Assembly (NCBI GenBank): GCA_963842305.1
Contig: CAWJFW010000002.1
Location: 1,178,001-1,242,000, forward strand
DNA: 64,000 nucleotides
Reading direction: 5' to 3'
Source of the DNA: JAIBJN01 sp963842305
GTDB lineage: Bacteria > Actinomycetota > Thermoleophilia > Gaiellales > Gaiellaceae
Shown here: piece by piece, positions 55,624-64,000 of the stretch
Position numbering within the stretch: the stretch's first letter is position 1
Layout of the letters: every line of letters begins with the position of its first letter
Made by a program: the position numbers and the translations under genes
The notes under the pieces: model-generated
Database searches by the model: none
What the model was told of the DNA's origin: nothing
What the model saw: only the letters and a program-made list of their open reading frames with translations

Positions 55624-57363
55624 CCGAAGCGAAGGCGGCCGACGTCGCTGCGCCCGGGGAGCCGCCACGAGGCGACATCTCCCCCAAGCTCACGACCCGG
55701 ACCCGCCTCGAGCACGGCCTGCTCGTTCCGATGCGGGACGGGACACGACTCTCGCTCGACTTGATCCGCCCCGAGCTTCCCAACCCGTTGCCGGTCGTCC
55801 TGGTCCGGACTCCTTACGACAAAGTCCTGGAGCGCTCCCGGAGAGCGGACTTCTACGTCTCGCTCGCGCAGCGCGGCTACATCGTCGCGGTCCAGGACTG
55901 CCGCGGACGGTTCAACTCGGACGGAGAGTTCTTCCCGTACTTCGACGAGAGCGACGACGGCTACGACACCGTCGAGTGGGTCGGCTGCTCAGGAGTGGTG
56001 CGACGGCAACGTCGGCATGACGGGCGGCTCCTACGTCGGTCAGACGCAGTGGTTCGCCGCCGTCAGGAACCCGCCGTACCTCAAGGCGATCGTTCCGGCC
56101 GTCTCGCCGCCCGGCGATCTCTTCACAAACGAGCCGATCTGGAACGGCATGCTTCCTGCTGGCGTTCGGCGAGTGGATGGCGAGACATGGGCCGGCGCGC
56201 CTTCCAGAACAGCGAGTTCCTGGAGATCTTCACCGAGGACCAGAGCTACTTCGACGCGCTTCCGCTGGCCGACCTCCCCAGGCTGGCCGGCTCGCCGAGC
56301 CGGTGGTGGGACGAGATGATGCAGCACCCCAACTTCGACGATTTCTGGAAGCGCGGCTCGTACGACGACTGGTCGAGCATCTCGACGCCCGCTCTGAACC
56401 TGACGGGCTGGTACGACATGAACTTCTGCGGAGCGCCCCGCAACTTCGAGGCGATGAGGGCGCACGGGGGCACGGACGACGCACGCAGCGGCCAGAAGCT
56501 CATTATCGGGCCGTGGCCCCACTGGGTGAACACTCACCGCCGGCTGAACGGAATCGACTTCGGCGAGCACGCGATCGTCGAGCTGGACGACTACATCGTC
56601 CGCTTCTTCGATCGCTGGCTGAAAGGGGAACGCAACGGGATCGACGACGAGAAGCCGGTGTACGTCTTCGTTATGGGCGCCAACGAGTGGCGCGCCGAAG
56701 ACGAATGGCCGCTCCCGGGAACGGAGTACGTCCCCTTCTACCTCCATTCCGGCGGGCACGCCAACAGCCTGCAGGGGTGACGGCGCCCTTTCGCCTGAGC
56801 CGCCCGAGACCGAGCCGCCCGACCGCTATCGATACGACCCGGCCGATCCCGTCCGGGTTCTCTGGAACATGCACGACGGCCCCGTCGACGACCGGGTGCC
56901 CTCGACCCGGGACGACGTCCTCTGCTACACGAGCGAGCCGCTCACCGAGCCGCTCGACGTCGTCGGCTGGGTCTCGTTCCAGCTCCACGCCGCGTCGTCG
57001 GCCCGCGATACCGACTGGCACATTCGGCTGGTCGACGTCCACCCGGACGGCTCTGCCCGGTTCCTCTGTCAGGGTGCGCTCCGGGCCCGCTTCCGCAACT
57101 CACTGGAAGAGCCGGAGCTCCTCGAGCCGAACGACGTCTACGCCTTCGAGCTGGGCATGGATCCGACTGGGATTCGCTTCCTGCCGGGACACCGGATCCG
57201 CGTCGAGATCACGAGCAGCTGGCTCACGCGTTGGGATCGCAACACCAACTCGGGCGCCCCCAACAATTTCGTCGACGATGCTCCGGTCGTCGCCGAGCAG
57301 ACCGTCTATCACGAGCGCGGACGAGCGTCACACATCGTCCTGCCGGTACAGCCCAGCCGTTAG
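55620..57363 (+). pseudogene. CocE/NonD-family hydrolase (X-Pro peptidase S15 type), several frameshifts
   Basis: Joined across frames this is one ~580-aa CocE-type alpha/beta hydrolase. The N-terminus reads LEHGLLVPMRDGTRLSLDLI and VLVRTPYDKVLERSRRADFY, then RGYIVAVQDCRGRFNSDGEF. Near 55985 the frame shifts to AQEWCDGNVGMTGGSYVGQT (GGSYVG holds the nucleophile Ser). Near 56150 and 56195 it shifts twice more, returning at RRAFQNSEFLEIF. An extra T near 56777 makes an early stop, after which LWNMHDGPVDDRVPSTRDDV and the C-terminal jelly-roll domain continue to 57363. No other stops occur. It is either a young pseudogene or an error-prone assembly stretch. Confidence 0.75.
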
Positions 57364-58568
57364 TGCGTTCCGGCGGAGGCGCGCTCGGACACCGCTCGGT
57401 CCTCCCTGAAGCGGGTGAGCGCGAAAGGCGCGATGAGGGCTGGTGTCCGGCCCGTCGCGACGAGCTCCGCCATCGTCAGGCCCGCGATCGGGATGGCCTT
57501 GAAGCCCCAGGTCCCCCAGCCGCTGCTGACGTAGAAGGAGTCCAGCTCGGTCGCTCCCAGAAGCGGTGAGTAGTCCGGCGTCATGTCGCACAGCCCAGTC
57601 CACTGCCGAAGAATGCGGAGCTTGGCCATGAACGGCAGAAGGTCGATGCTGCGCGAAGCGGCTTCTGAGAGGAACGTGAACGTCGACCTCGTCGAGTAGC
57701 TCTGGTAGGGCTCGATCTCGGCTCCGACCAGAAGCTCGCCGCGTGCGCTCTGGGAGATGTAGACGAGCAAGTCCGCAGACGCCACGATTCTGTGCAAGAC
57801 GGGCTTGTAGGCCTCGGTCACGAACGCCTGAAGCGGGTGCGTTGTGATTGGTAGGCGAAGGCCCGCGAGGCGAGCCACGAGGGACACGTAGCCGCCGACC
57901 GCGCTGACGACGGACCCTGCCCCCACGCGGCCCTGCGGCGTCTCGATCCCCACGCAGCGCCCGTTCTCCCGAGTGATCCCCGTTACCTCGACCCCTTGGT
58001 GGATGTGGACCCCGAGCCGCTGGGCGGCTGCGGCGTAGGCCCAGACAACCGCGTCGTGGCGGATGATCGCGGCCGGAGGATGGTAGGCGGCCCCGAGAAT
58101 CGGGTACTTGCCGCCGCCCGAGAGGTCGAGGACCGGGCAGACCGCCTTGACCTCGTCCCGGTCGAGGAAGACGGTGTCGACGTCGAAGGCCCGGTTCAGG
58201 AACGCGCGCTCACGCTGGATTCGGAGCGACGGCTCGGAGTGGGCCAGCCAGAGCAGGCCCCGCGGCGAGAAGAGGAGGTTGTAGTCGAGCTCCGACGAGA
58301 GCCCGCGATAGAGGTCGAAGCTCGCCCGAAAGAATGGGATCGCCTCCGGCGTCTTGTAGTTCGCGCGCAGGACGGTCGTGTTCCGGCCCGTCCCTCCGGA
58401 GCCGATGTAGGCTCGCTCGAAGACGCCGATGCTGCGCACGCCGTGGTTCTTCGCGAGGTAGTAGGCGATCGCAAGCCCGTGACCGCCTCCACCGATGACG
58501 ACGACGTCGTAGCGATTCTGGATCTCGTCGACCTTCAGGTAGGCCCGACGTCGAAGGAGCCCGCTCAC
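57360..58568 (-). CDS. soxB: Sarcosine-oxidase-like beta subunit (FAD oxidoreductase)
   Basis: The GTG start overlaps the stop of soxG by four bases. The protein is 402 aa, the size of heterotetrameric SoxB. The FAD motif is DVVVIGGGGHGLAIAYYLAK, followed by the SoxB signature YIGSGGTGRNTTVLRANY. IIRHDAVVWAYAAAAQRLGV carries the His that in SoxB holds covalent FMN, and the C-terminus has WTGLCDMTPDYSPLLGATEL, then SSGWGTWGFKAIPIAG. It oxidises the C-N bond of sarcosine or a related N-alkyl amino acid in the tetramer. Its 3' end meets the CocE gene end (57360-57363). Confidence 0.92.
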   Translation of the reverse strand: MSGLLRRRAYLKVDEIQNRYDVVVIGGGGHGLAIAYYLAKNHGVRSIGVFERAYIGSGGTGRNTTVLRANYKTPEAIPFFRASFDLYRGLSSELDYNLLFSPRGLLWLAHSEPSLRIQRERAFLNRAFDVDTVFLDRDEVKAVCPVLDLSGGGKYPILGAAYHPPAAIIRHDAVVWAYAAAAQRLGVHIHQGVEVTGITRENGRCVGIETPQGRVGAGSVVSAVGGYVSLVARLAGLRLPITTHPLQAFVTEAYKPVLHRIVASADLLVYISQSARGELLVGAEIEPYQSYSTRSTFTFLSEAASRSIDLLPFMAKLRILRQWTGLCDMTPDYSPLLGATELDSFYVSSGWGTWGFKAIPIAGLTMAELVATGRTPALIAPFALTRFREDRAVSERASAGTH

Positions 58569-59077
58569 GGCACGCTCCCCTCCGTGACCTGGGCAGAGGC
58601 CTCGGCGTCGAGTGCCAAGGGCAGGGACTCGCGCTCGCGCGGGTCGAGGTCCCCGCAGGCCGTGAGGACGCGCATGCGCAGGTGATCCGCCACCGACGAG
58701 GGCACGAGGACATGGATGCGATCGGGCAGGAAGATGGCCTTGCCGGGCACCTCGGCAATTGCACCCTGGACGAACACGGGACGCTCGGTGGGCTGAGGGA
58801 TCTCCGAGAGCCGCGAAAATGCGCGCCCGGCATCGCTGCCGGCGAGCGTCCAGACCGTCCAGCCCGCAGTTACGTCGACTGCGATCGAGTACGGGTCGCG
58901 TTCGGCGAGAAGGACGGCGACCCGGCCCGGAAGGACACCCGCAGGCGCGACGAGCAGAAGCTCGTCGGAAGCAACCCGGCAGGCGAACGCCCCGTCCACC
59001 GAGGGAAAGCTGTCCAGCTCCTCCGGCCGGGCGAGACAGGAGAGCACCGACGCGTCGGCCTTCCCGAACTCAAGCAC
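58565..59077 (-). CDS. soxG: Sarcosine-oxidase-like gamma subunit
   Basis: The protein is 170 aa and lies between soxA and soxB, overlapping both (8 and 4 bases). The SoxG/GcvT-like fold is seen in YSIAVDVTAGWTVWTLAGSD, AGRAFSRLSEIPQPTERPVF, VQGAIAEVPGKAIFLPDRIH and LVPSSVADHLRMRVLTACGD. The gamma subunit has no cofactor of its own and stabilises the alpha/beta pair. Confidence 0.85.
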   Translation of the reverse strand: MLEFGKADASVLSCLARPEELDSFPSVDGAFACRVASDELLLVAPAGVLPGRVAVLLAERDPYSIAVDVTAGWTVWTLAGSDAGRAFSRLSEIPQPTERPVFVQGAIAEVPGKAIFLPDRIHVLVPSSVADHLRMRVLTACGDLDPRERESLPLALDAEASAQVTEGSVP

Positions 59078-61691
59078 GGAGACGGTCGCCCTCAGGATCG
59101 TAGAACGGCCCGCTCGTCACCGTTCCGCGCCGACCGTCGACCGTCACGGCCGCGGGAAACTCGCCGTTCACGCGGCGAATCCAGCCCAGCGCCACGCCGT
59201 GCCCCAGAACCGGGGAGAAGCGGGAGGACGTGAGGTGCCCGACGGTCCGGCCCCCAACGTCGATCGTGGCACCCTCGAGCGGCGCGCCGCCGTCGAAGGT
59301 CAGCGGCACGAGCTTCAGCGCAAGCGGAATGTGATCGATCCGCTCGAGACCCACCTTCCCGACGAAGTCCGGCTTCTCCATCGAGACCATCCAGTCCAGG
59401 CCGAGCTTTCGGGGTGTCGAATCGAAGTCCGTGTCCTGCCCGATGATGATGTGTCCCTTTTCGAGGCGAAGGAGACGTAGCGCCTCGAGACCGTGCGGCC
59501 GGAGCTCGAGATCTGCTCCCACATCGAGGAGAGCGTCCCAGAGCGCGACGCTTTCGGAGCTGGGATGGTGGAGCTCGAAGCTTGTCTCGCCGACGAAGCC
59601 GAGGCGGATGACGAGGCAGGACACGCCGGCGACGTCGATTTCCCGATGCCGCATGAACCGGACCTGGTCACCGTTGGCGAGCTCCGGGCAAAGGCGGGCG
59701 AGGAGCTCGTTGGCTCGAGGCCCTGCGACGTTGATGGCACCGTAGACGTCCGTCTGGTTGACGATGTGCACCTGGTGCCCCCACCACTCGGCCCAGTCTC
59801 GGAGCCACGCCTCTCCGCGGGCGGCGCCCCCGGAGGTCAGGGTGACGTAGTAGCGCGAGGGCGCAAGCGCGCAGATCATGCCGTCGTCGAGGACGTAGCC
59901 GGCCTCGTTCAAGAGGACCGCATAGCGGCCTCGCCCCTCCTCCAGGTCTCGTACCGGCCGCGGGTACAGCCGCTCGAGGAACTCGGTCGCGTCCCGGCCG
60001 GCGACGATGAACTTCCCGAGGGTTCCGACGTCCATGATGCTGACGCCCCGCCTCACGGCCCAGTACTCGGCAAGCGGATCGCCGTAGCTCTCGGGACGCC
60101 GCCAGGAACCGGCCCATTCCATCTCGGCGCCCAGCTCGAGGTGGCGTCGATGCAGGGCGGTGTGGAGCTCGACGGCATGACGAACCCCGGCCGCAGCGTC
60201 CTCGACGCGGATCGGGCGCATGGGAGGCCGGGCCGTCGTCGCTGCGCTGACCCCCTCCTCTCCGCCCCGAGCCCGGACGAGAGCGCGCAGGTGCGCGCCA
60301 CAGAGTGCGCCCTGGCACGGGCCCATCGTCGCGGTGGTGTACCGCTTGAGGAGCTCGGTCGAGCGAAAGCCCTCGAACCAGGCGAGATCGATGTCCTCCG
60401 CGCGAACGTCCTCACAGAGGCAGACGAAGCCCCCGCGCGGCGGCGCCGGCAGAGAGATCCGCGCGGGCGCACCGTCGCCGAACGTGCTCTGACGGCCGCT
60501 CGCCTCCGCTTCCTCGATCGAGCAGCCCGCGAGAACTGCATCGCCCGCGCCGGTCACCGGGAGTCCAACCGCCTGGCGAAGCAGGCCGTCCCGCGGCACG
60601 AGGCCGCGCGACAGAACGAGCGCGTCGCATGAGATCTCGTCGGTCCCGCGGGCCGACTCGATCACGACGCCCTCCACCCGCTGTCGGCCCCGGACTGAGA
60701 CGACCTCGCCGTCCGTAATCGTCGTGACGCCCGCCGGCGAGCGCCCCGCAAGGCTCTCGGGAACGACAACCGCCCCAAGCTCGACGCCGTGATTCCGGAG
60801 GATCTCGGCCGTCTCCAGGCCCTCGTGCGACTGGGCAACGACGACGGCGCGACGGCCGGGCAACAGCCCATGCGCGCCGACCAGGCGCGCCGCGGCGCGT
60901 CCAAGCCAAACGCCGACGAGGTCGTTCCCACTAACGCTGCAGTGCTGCTCGACGGCGCCCGTCGCGACGACGACGCGGCCGGCATGGACCATGTGAAGGA
61001 AGTCCTCGCCGACCACCGGAACGAGCGGCCCCTCGTAGACGCCGATCGCGGCTGCCTGCTCGAGCAGCGTCACACCCTCCCGGGCGCGAAGCGTGCCCGC
61101 GAGAGCCTCCACCCGTTCCCTCAGCGGGCCGGCGGGCAGCTTCTCGCCCGGAGCCCCCTCGTCCGCGAGGACGACTGTCTGACCGTCCTGGCTGGCCGCG
61201 AGGGCTGCCGACAGCCCGGCGATTCCTCCGCCGGCGACGAAGACATCGGCGTGGTGGTGGCACCGCTCGCGGTCGGCTGCAGGCATGTCGAGCGGCACGC
61301 GCCCCGCCCCGGCGACCCTGCGCACGAGGGGCTCGATCCGAGACCACACCGACCGAGGCCGGAGGAAAGTCTTGTAGTAGAAGCCGACGGGCAGCAGCGA
61401 GCGCATGCTCCAGAGGAACGTGAGCGCATCCCGATCGACCGACGGCCAGGCGTTCTCGCGCTCGATCACCTGCCCGCCTCGAGCGGACGTGACGCACGCG
61501 CGCACACTGGGCTCGCCGTCGACCGTCACGAGACAGTTCGGACAGTCGCCCGACAGGCAGTAGAGCCCGCGCGGGCGGTGGTACTTCATCGAGCGGCTGA
61601 AAACCCGGACGCCCGAGCGGTAGAGCGCGGAGGCGATCGTATCCCCGTCCTGGACGGAGACGGCACGTCCCTCGAACTTAACGAACGCCAT
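59070..61691 (-). CDS. soxA: Sarcosine-oxidase-like alpha subunit with extra Fe-S cysteines
   Basis: It is taken from ATG 61691 (873 aa); GTG 61715 is possible. The order is an N-terminal ferredoxin-like domain, a FAD/NAD(P)-binding domain (DVFVAGGGIAGLSAALAASQ), and a C-terminal GcvT-like THF domain (SIMDVGTLGKFIVAGRDATE, KLGLDWMVSMEKPDFVGKVG). Residues 45-66 carry C-x4-C-x2-C-x12-C (LYCLSGDCPNCLV...RAC), a full [2Fe-2S] ferredoxin set. The mid-domain has VCLCEDV...KRYTTATMGPCQGALC, again four Cys like BFD-type [2Fe-2S] sites. To my knowledge, classical SoxA lacks these ligands, so this enzyme may be an iron-sulfur dehydrogenase variant. Confidence 0.9.
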   Translation of the reverse strand: MAFVKFEGRAVSVQDGDTIASALYRSGVRVFSRSMKYHRPRGLYCLSGDCPNCLVTVDGEPSVRACVTSARGGQVIERENAWPSVDRDALTFLWSMRSLLPVGFYYKTFLRPRSVWSRIEPLVRRVAGAGRVPLDMPAADRERCHHHADVFVAGGGIAGLSAALAASQDGQTVVLADEGAPGEKLPAGPLRERVEALAGTLRAREGVTLLEQAAAIGVYEGPLVPVVGEDFLHMVHAGRVVVATGAVEQHCSVSGNDLVGVWLGRAAARLVGAHGLLPGRRAVVVAQSHEGLETAEILRNHGVELGAVVVPESLAGRSPAGVTTITDGEVVSVRGRQRVEGVVIESARGTDEISCDALVLSRGLVPRDGLLRQAVGLPVTGAGDAVLAGCSIEEAEASGRQSTFGDGAPARISLPAPPRGGFVCLCEDVRAEDIDLAWFEGFRSTELLKRYTTATMGPCQGALCGAHLRALVRARGGEEGVSAATTARPPMRPIRVEDAAAGVRHAVELHTALHRRHLELGAEMEWAGSWRRPESYGDPLAEYWAVRRGVSIMDVGTLGKFIVAGRDATEFLERLYPRPVRDLEEGRGRYAVLLNEAGYVLDDGMICALAPSRYYVTLTSGGAARGEAWLRDWAEWWGHQVHIVNQTDVYGAINVAGPRANELLARLCPELANGDQVRFMRHREIDVAGVSCLVIRLGFVGETSFELHHPSSESVALWDALLDVGADLELRPHGLEALRLLRLEKGHIIIGQDTDFDSTPRKLGLDWMVSMEKPDFVGKVGLERIDHIPLALKLVPLTFDGGAPLEGATIDVGGRTVGHLTSSRFSPVLGHGVALGWIRRVNGEFPAAVTVDGRRGTVTSGPFYDPEGDRLRA

Positions 61692-61920
61692 GAAGCTGAT
61701 TGGTGGCCGTGTCACGATCCACGGTCAGCCACCGACGGCAGCCTGCAGCGTGGAACCAGCGCTCGGACTGGATGCCCGAGACGTTTTCACGCAGCCAGAC
61801 GATGCGGAAGTCTTCTTCGAGATCCGGCGGGGAGCTCGCCTCCGGCCTGATCTCTCCGCCGTACCAGAACTCGGTGTACGGACGATCGCCGCAGTGAGGA
61901 CACGGTATCTTCAGGCCCAA
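61678..61920 (-). CDS. soxD: Sarcosine-oxidase-like delta subunit
   Basis: TTG 61920 begins (M)GLKIPCPHCGDRPYTEFW, which fits the usual start of SoxD; GGGGGCG stands upstream. The open frame reaches ATG 61968, but that would lie inside the palindrome at 61947-61969. The zinc ligands are CPHCG near the start and WFHAAGCRRWLTV, with the family end RDTATNQ. The 14-base overlap with soxA shows an operon order D-A-G-B, different from the more common B-D-A-G. Confidence 0.9.
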   Translation of the reverse strand: MGLKIPCPHCGDRPYTEFWYGGEIRPEASSPPDLEEDFRIVWLRENVSGIQSERWFHAAGCRRWLTVDRDTATNQLHGVR

Positions 61921-61946
61921 GCCACGCCCCCGGTTCGGTGCGCGAG

Positions 61947-61969
61947 TATGGTCATGCGACAAGACCATA
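61947..61969. promoter_or_regulatory. Palindrome TATGGTC-N9-GACCATA, likely FadR-type operator
   Basis: TATGGTC (61947-61953), nine bases, GACCATA (61963-61969): perfect seven-base arms in the region between soxD and the divergent GntR/FCD regulator. GGTC...GACC arms agree with typical FadR-subfamily operators (TGGTxxxACCA). Confidence 0.7.
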
Positions 61970-62078
61970 ACAGGTCAGCAGAATCTCTCAAACCCCCGAG
62001 ATGCGCCGCAATCGGCATTCCTCTCCGGGTCGTGGCTAGGCATGCCCGCCGAAACGCGTGGTAAGGTGAGCTAGCCGT

Positions 62079-62843
62079 ATGTTTACACCCGTCAAGACCC
62101 GAAGGACGTTCGAGGAGGCGGTCGAGCAGATCGCCGAGGCGATTCGAGCCGGCGATCTTCACGCGGGCGATCGTCTTCCGTCCGAACGCACTCTTGCCGC
62201 ACAGATGGAGATCAGCCGCCCCACGCTGCGTGAGGCGATCAGGGTCCTCTCCGATTCTGGGATCGTCGAAGTCAAGTCAGGCCCGGGCGGCGGCATGTTC
62301 GTCTCCTGCGACCTCGTCCCCGCCGCGCTGATCGAGCAGCGTTCCGAGCTGCGAATCACCGAGATCTCCGGCGTCCTCGAGGCTCGACGGCTCTTCGAGC
62401 CTCGGGTCGCACAGCTCGCCGCGCTCTATGCGACGGAGCTCGACTTCGACGCGATGCAGCGCACCATCGACCTCCAGCGCGAATGCCCGGACGACCGGGA
62501 ACGATTCATCCAGCTCGATCATCGCTTTCATCTGGCGATCGCCCGAGCCACCCAGAACGCCACGGTCGTCTCACTCATGCGGTCTCTCCTGCGCAGTCTC
62601 GAGATCGCGCGAGACATGGCCATTCGCGGCCCACATGAGCCCGAGAGGGCGATTGCGATCCACGAGCACACCCTCCAGGCGATCATGGGCGGTGACTCGG
62701 ACGTGATCGAGGCCGCCATGGACGAGCACCTGTCCTTCCTCGAGCGGATCTGGGAGAAGGAGAGCGGGCGCGCCCGCCTGAGGACGATCCCCGACTTCTT
62801 GCTCCCCCGCGCCGAGCGCCAGCAGGTAGCGGCCGCGCCCTGA
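62079..62843 (+). CDS. GntR-family regulator, FadR subfamily (FCD domain)
   Basis: The protein is 254 aa. The winged helix is EEAVEQIAEAIRAGDLHAGD, then RLPSERTLAAQMEISRPTLR and EAIRVLSDSGIVEVKSGPGG. The C-terminal FCD domain has EISGVLEARRLFEPRVAQLA, then FIQLDHRFHLAIARATQNAT and AIAIHEHTLQAIMGGD, with the Asp/His residues (D-x3-H, H, H) that bind a metal and a carboxylate ligand. It is divergent from soxDAGB, with a palindrome between, so it probably represses that operon until an amino or keto acid binds. Confidence 0.92.
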   Translation: MFTPVKTRRTFEEAVEQIAEAIRAGDLHAGDRLPSERTLAAQMEISRPTLREAIRVLSDSGIVEVKSGPGGGMFVSCDLVPAALIEQRSELRITEISGVLEARRLFEPRVAQLAALYATELDFDAMQRTIDLQRECPDDRERFIQLDHRFHLAIARATQNATVVSLMRSLLRSLEIARDMAIRGPHEPERAIAIHEHTLQAIMGGDSDVIEAAMDEHLSFLERIWEKESGRARLRTIPDFLLPRAERQQVAAAP

Positions 62844-62869
62844 CGCTCTCAAGCCTCCAGGTTTAGCGC

Positions 62870-64000
62870 TTACGCCCCGGCGGCCTCCGGCGCCGTCGCT
62901 CCGTCGGGGCCCGTCGTGAGCCACGATCCGATCTCGGCCGGAAGCTCGAAGTCGCCTCTGCCTCCGAGCTCGGCGTGGATGAGCCTCAGCTCGGCATGGG
63001 AGACCCTGACCTCGGGCGACGCGAGAAACGCAGCGACGGTCGGTGGTGTCTGGCGGATCCTGAGCATGTCCGAGATGCCGACCCGGAAGCCCTCCTCGTC
63101 CCAGACCGCCTGGTCAGGTGTTCCGCGAACGATCGCCTGAACCGCCTGCTCGGGGAGCGCGTCCTCGATCCCGAGCATGCCCTTCGTGCGCTCGGCCATC
63201 GAGAGACCCGCTGCGTAGGACGTCTTCCATCCCCAGGATCGAGGTTCCGGGACGGGAAGGCCGCTCTTTTCCCGGGCATACCACTCCGACACGAAGTCGA
63301 TGACCAGGCCTGTGGCAGTCGGAGCGTTCTCATCGAGGTAGGTAATCATCGGCCACGTGTTCGTGCAGACCGTGATGGCCAGGTCGAGCTTCGGGAACGC
63401 CGCGGAACCGTTGTACCAGCCCCACATGATCGCTCCCCAGTGGCCGAAGCTCTCCTCGGTGGCGCCCGGTTGCTCGATGCGGGCGACCAGACCGGTCCAG
63501 AGGCCGCCGCCGCTCTCCACGACCGGCCTCAGCATCTCGTCGACGGAGCCCACTCGAAGGATGCGAGCGTCTCCGTAGGCTCCTCCTCCGAGCAGGGCGA
63601 GGATCAGCTTGATGTGGTCACCGGGGGTCGTGAGGAGGGCACCGGCCGGATATGCAGCAATCCGAATCGGCGGCGTCGCCACGGTGAACGACCCGCCGTA
63701 GCCCGCATACCCTGTCGAGAGACGCTCGAGCAATGCAAGTTCCGACTCGGCCTGCTGCGAGGGCGGGAAGGCGCTCGTCGTCATCCCGAGCGGCTCGATG
63801 ATTCGACCCCGGATGTAGTCGGCGCACGAGAGCCCGTCCGGGTTCGCCACCTCCACGAGGTACCCGAGGGTCGAGATGCCGATGTTCGAGTACTGGAACT
63901 GCTCTCCGACCGGCGCGCTCCAGGTCGGGACAGTGCCCTCGTACTCGCTCAGGGTGCGCGACGCGTACGCGTCGCGCAGATAGTCGGCCAGCGCGGCCGA
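62870..64000 (-). CDS. Serine hydrolase of the beta-lactamase fold, N-terminus cut by window edge
   Basis: The frame is open to base 64000. The YxN motif is visible near the edge (GEQFQYSNIGISTLGYLVEV); the SxxK motif would lie outside. Other family blocks are IIEPLGMTTSAFPPSQ, IRIAAYPAGALLTTPGDHIK and ESFGHWGAIMWGWYNGSAAF (third motif region, HWG). The C-terminal ~120 residues are an extra domain with no known motif. It is the second such hydrolase near peptide/amide genes in this window. It runs convergently with the fadR-like gene, 26 bases between stops. Confidence 0.85.
   Translation of the reverse strand, partial: SAALADYLRDAYASRTLSEYEGTVPTWSAPVGEQFQYSNIGISTLGYLVEVANPDGLSCADYIRGRIIEPLGMTTSAFPPSQQAESELALLERLSTGYAGYGGSFTVATPPIRIAAYPAGALLTTPGDHIKLILALLGGGAYGDARILRVGSVDEMLRPVVESGGGLWTGLVARIEQPGATEESFGHWGAIMWGWYNGSAAFPKLDLAITVCTNTWPMITYLDENAPTATGLVIDFVSEWYAREKSGLPVPEPRSWGWKTSYAAGLSMAERTKGMLGIEDALPEQAVQAIVRGTPDQAVWDEEGFRVGISDMLRIRQTPPTVAAFLASPEVRVSHAELRLIHAELGGRGDFELPAEIGSWLTTGPDGATAPEAAGA

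Overview
The window looks like a chromosome piece from a high-GC actinobacterium, most likely of the class Thermoleophilia (Solirubrobacterales/Gaiellales type). This is inferred from the GC-rich codon use, frequent GTG/TTG starts, the small 'orphan' actinobacterial proteins, a FliA/WhiG-type sigma factor, a fusA-like second elongation factor and single tRNA genes scattered between house-keeping genes. No rRNA and no CRISPR array were seen.

Layout. 1-14 kb is an accessory stretch: secreted or lipid-anchored proteins (two lipoproteins, a heparin-lyase-I-like protein, a lamin-tail/lysyl-oxidase protein), a GAF/SpoIIE-type phosphatase, a PRC-barrel protein, three related HNH endonuclease genes in stages of decay, two broken tyrosine recombinases (one against tRNA-Cys), and a dispersed ~55 bp repeat lying upstream of four of the exported-protein genes. 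14-18 kb holds an ECF sigma factor, a TetR repressor divergent from a methyltransferase with a clear promoter/operator, and a type IV pilin. 18.4-29.6 kb is built around four copies of the 3' end of tRNA-Gly(GCC), each with its terminator hairpin, three with paired GCTGACT repeats; it reads as a series of integrations at one tRNA, with stress/redox genes (GFA, two RibD/DHFR-like proteins, DUF899, covalent-FAD oxidase, a FAD monooxygenase fused to cytochrome b5) and typA between the copies. 29.6-37.2 kb is core-like: RNase HI-like, aldehyde dehydrogenase, MaoC dehydratase, MFS transporter, EF-G-like protein, sigma factor, tRNA-Trp. 37.2 to about 42.1 kb is an integrative element next to tRNA-Trp (integrase with one frameshift, excisionase-like and HTH proteins, a replication-type winged-helix protein, two ribbon-helix-helix proteins flanked by GTGGAAC repeats).

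44-64 kb is catabolic. A lower-GC block (44.1-48.6 kb) has an M19-dipeptidase-like protein, a beta-lactamase-fold hydrolase and a peptide-type substrate-binding lipoprotein. After two unrelated genes come an amidase, a gamma-glutamyltransferase-like protein and an M24 peptidase on one strand; an amidohydrolase and a frameshifted CocE-type hydrolase on the other; then a soxDAGB operon for a heterotetrameric sarcosine-oxidase-like enzyme, a divergent FadR-type regulator with a palindrome in the shared promoter, and another beta-lactamase-fold hydrolase cut by the window end. Together they suggest release of an N-methylated or other secondary-amine amino acid from amides/peptides and its oxidation; the substrate is not known.

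Several genes carry single-base frameshifts (integrase, CocE, DUF6941-like, third HNH, SWIM protein). Some may be real decay and some may be assembly errors; raw reads would decide.
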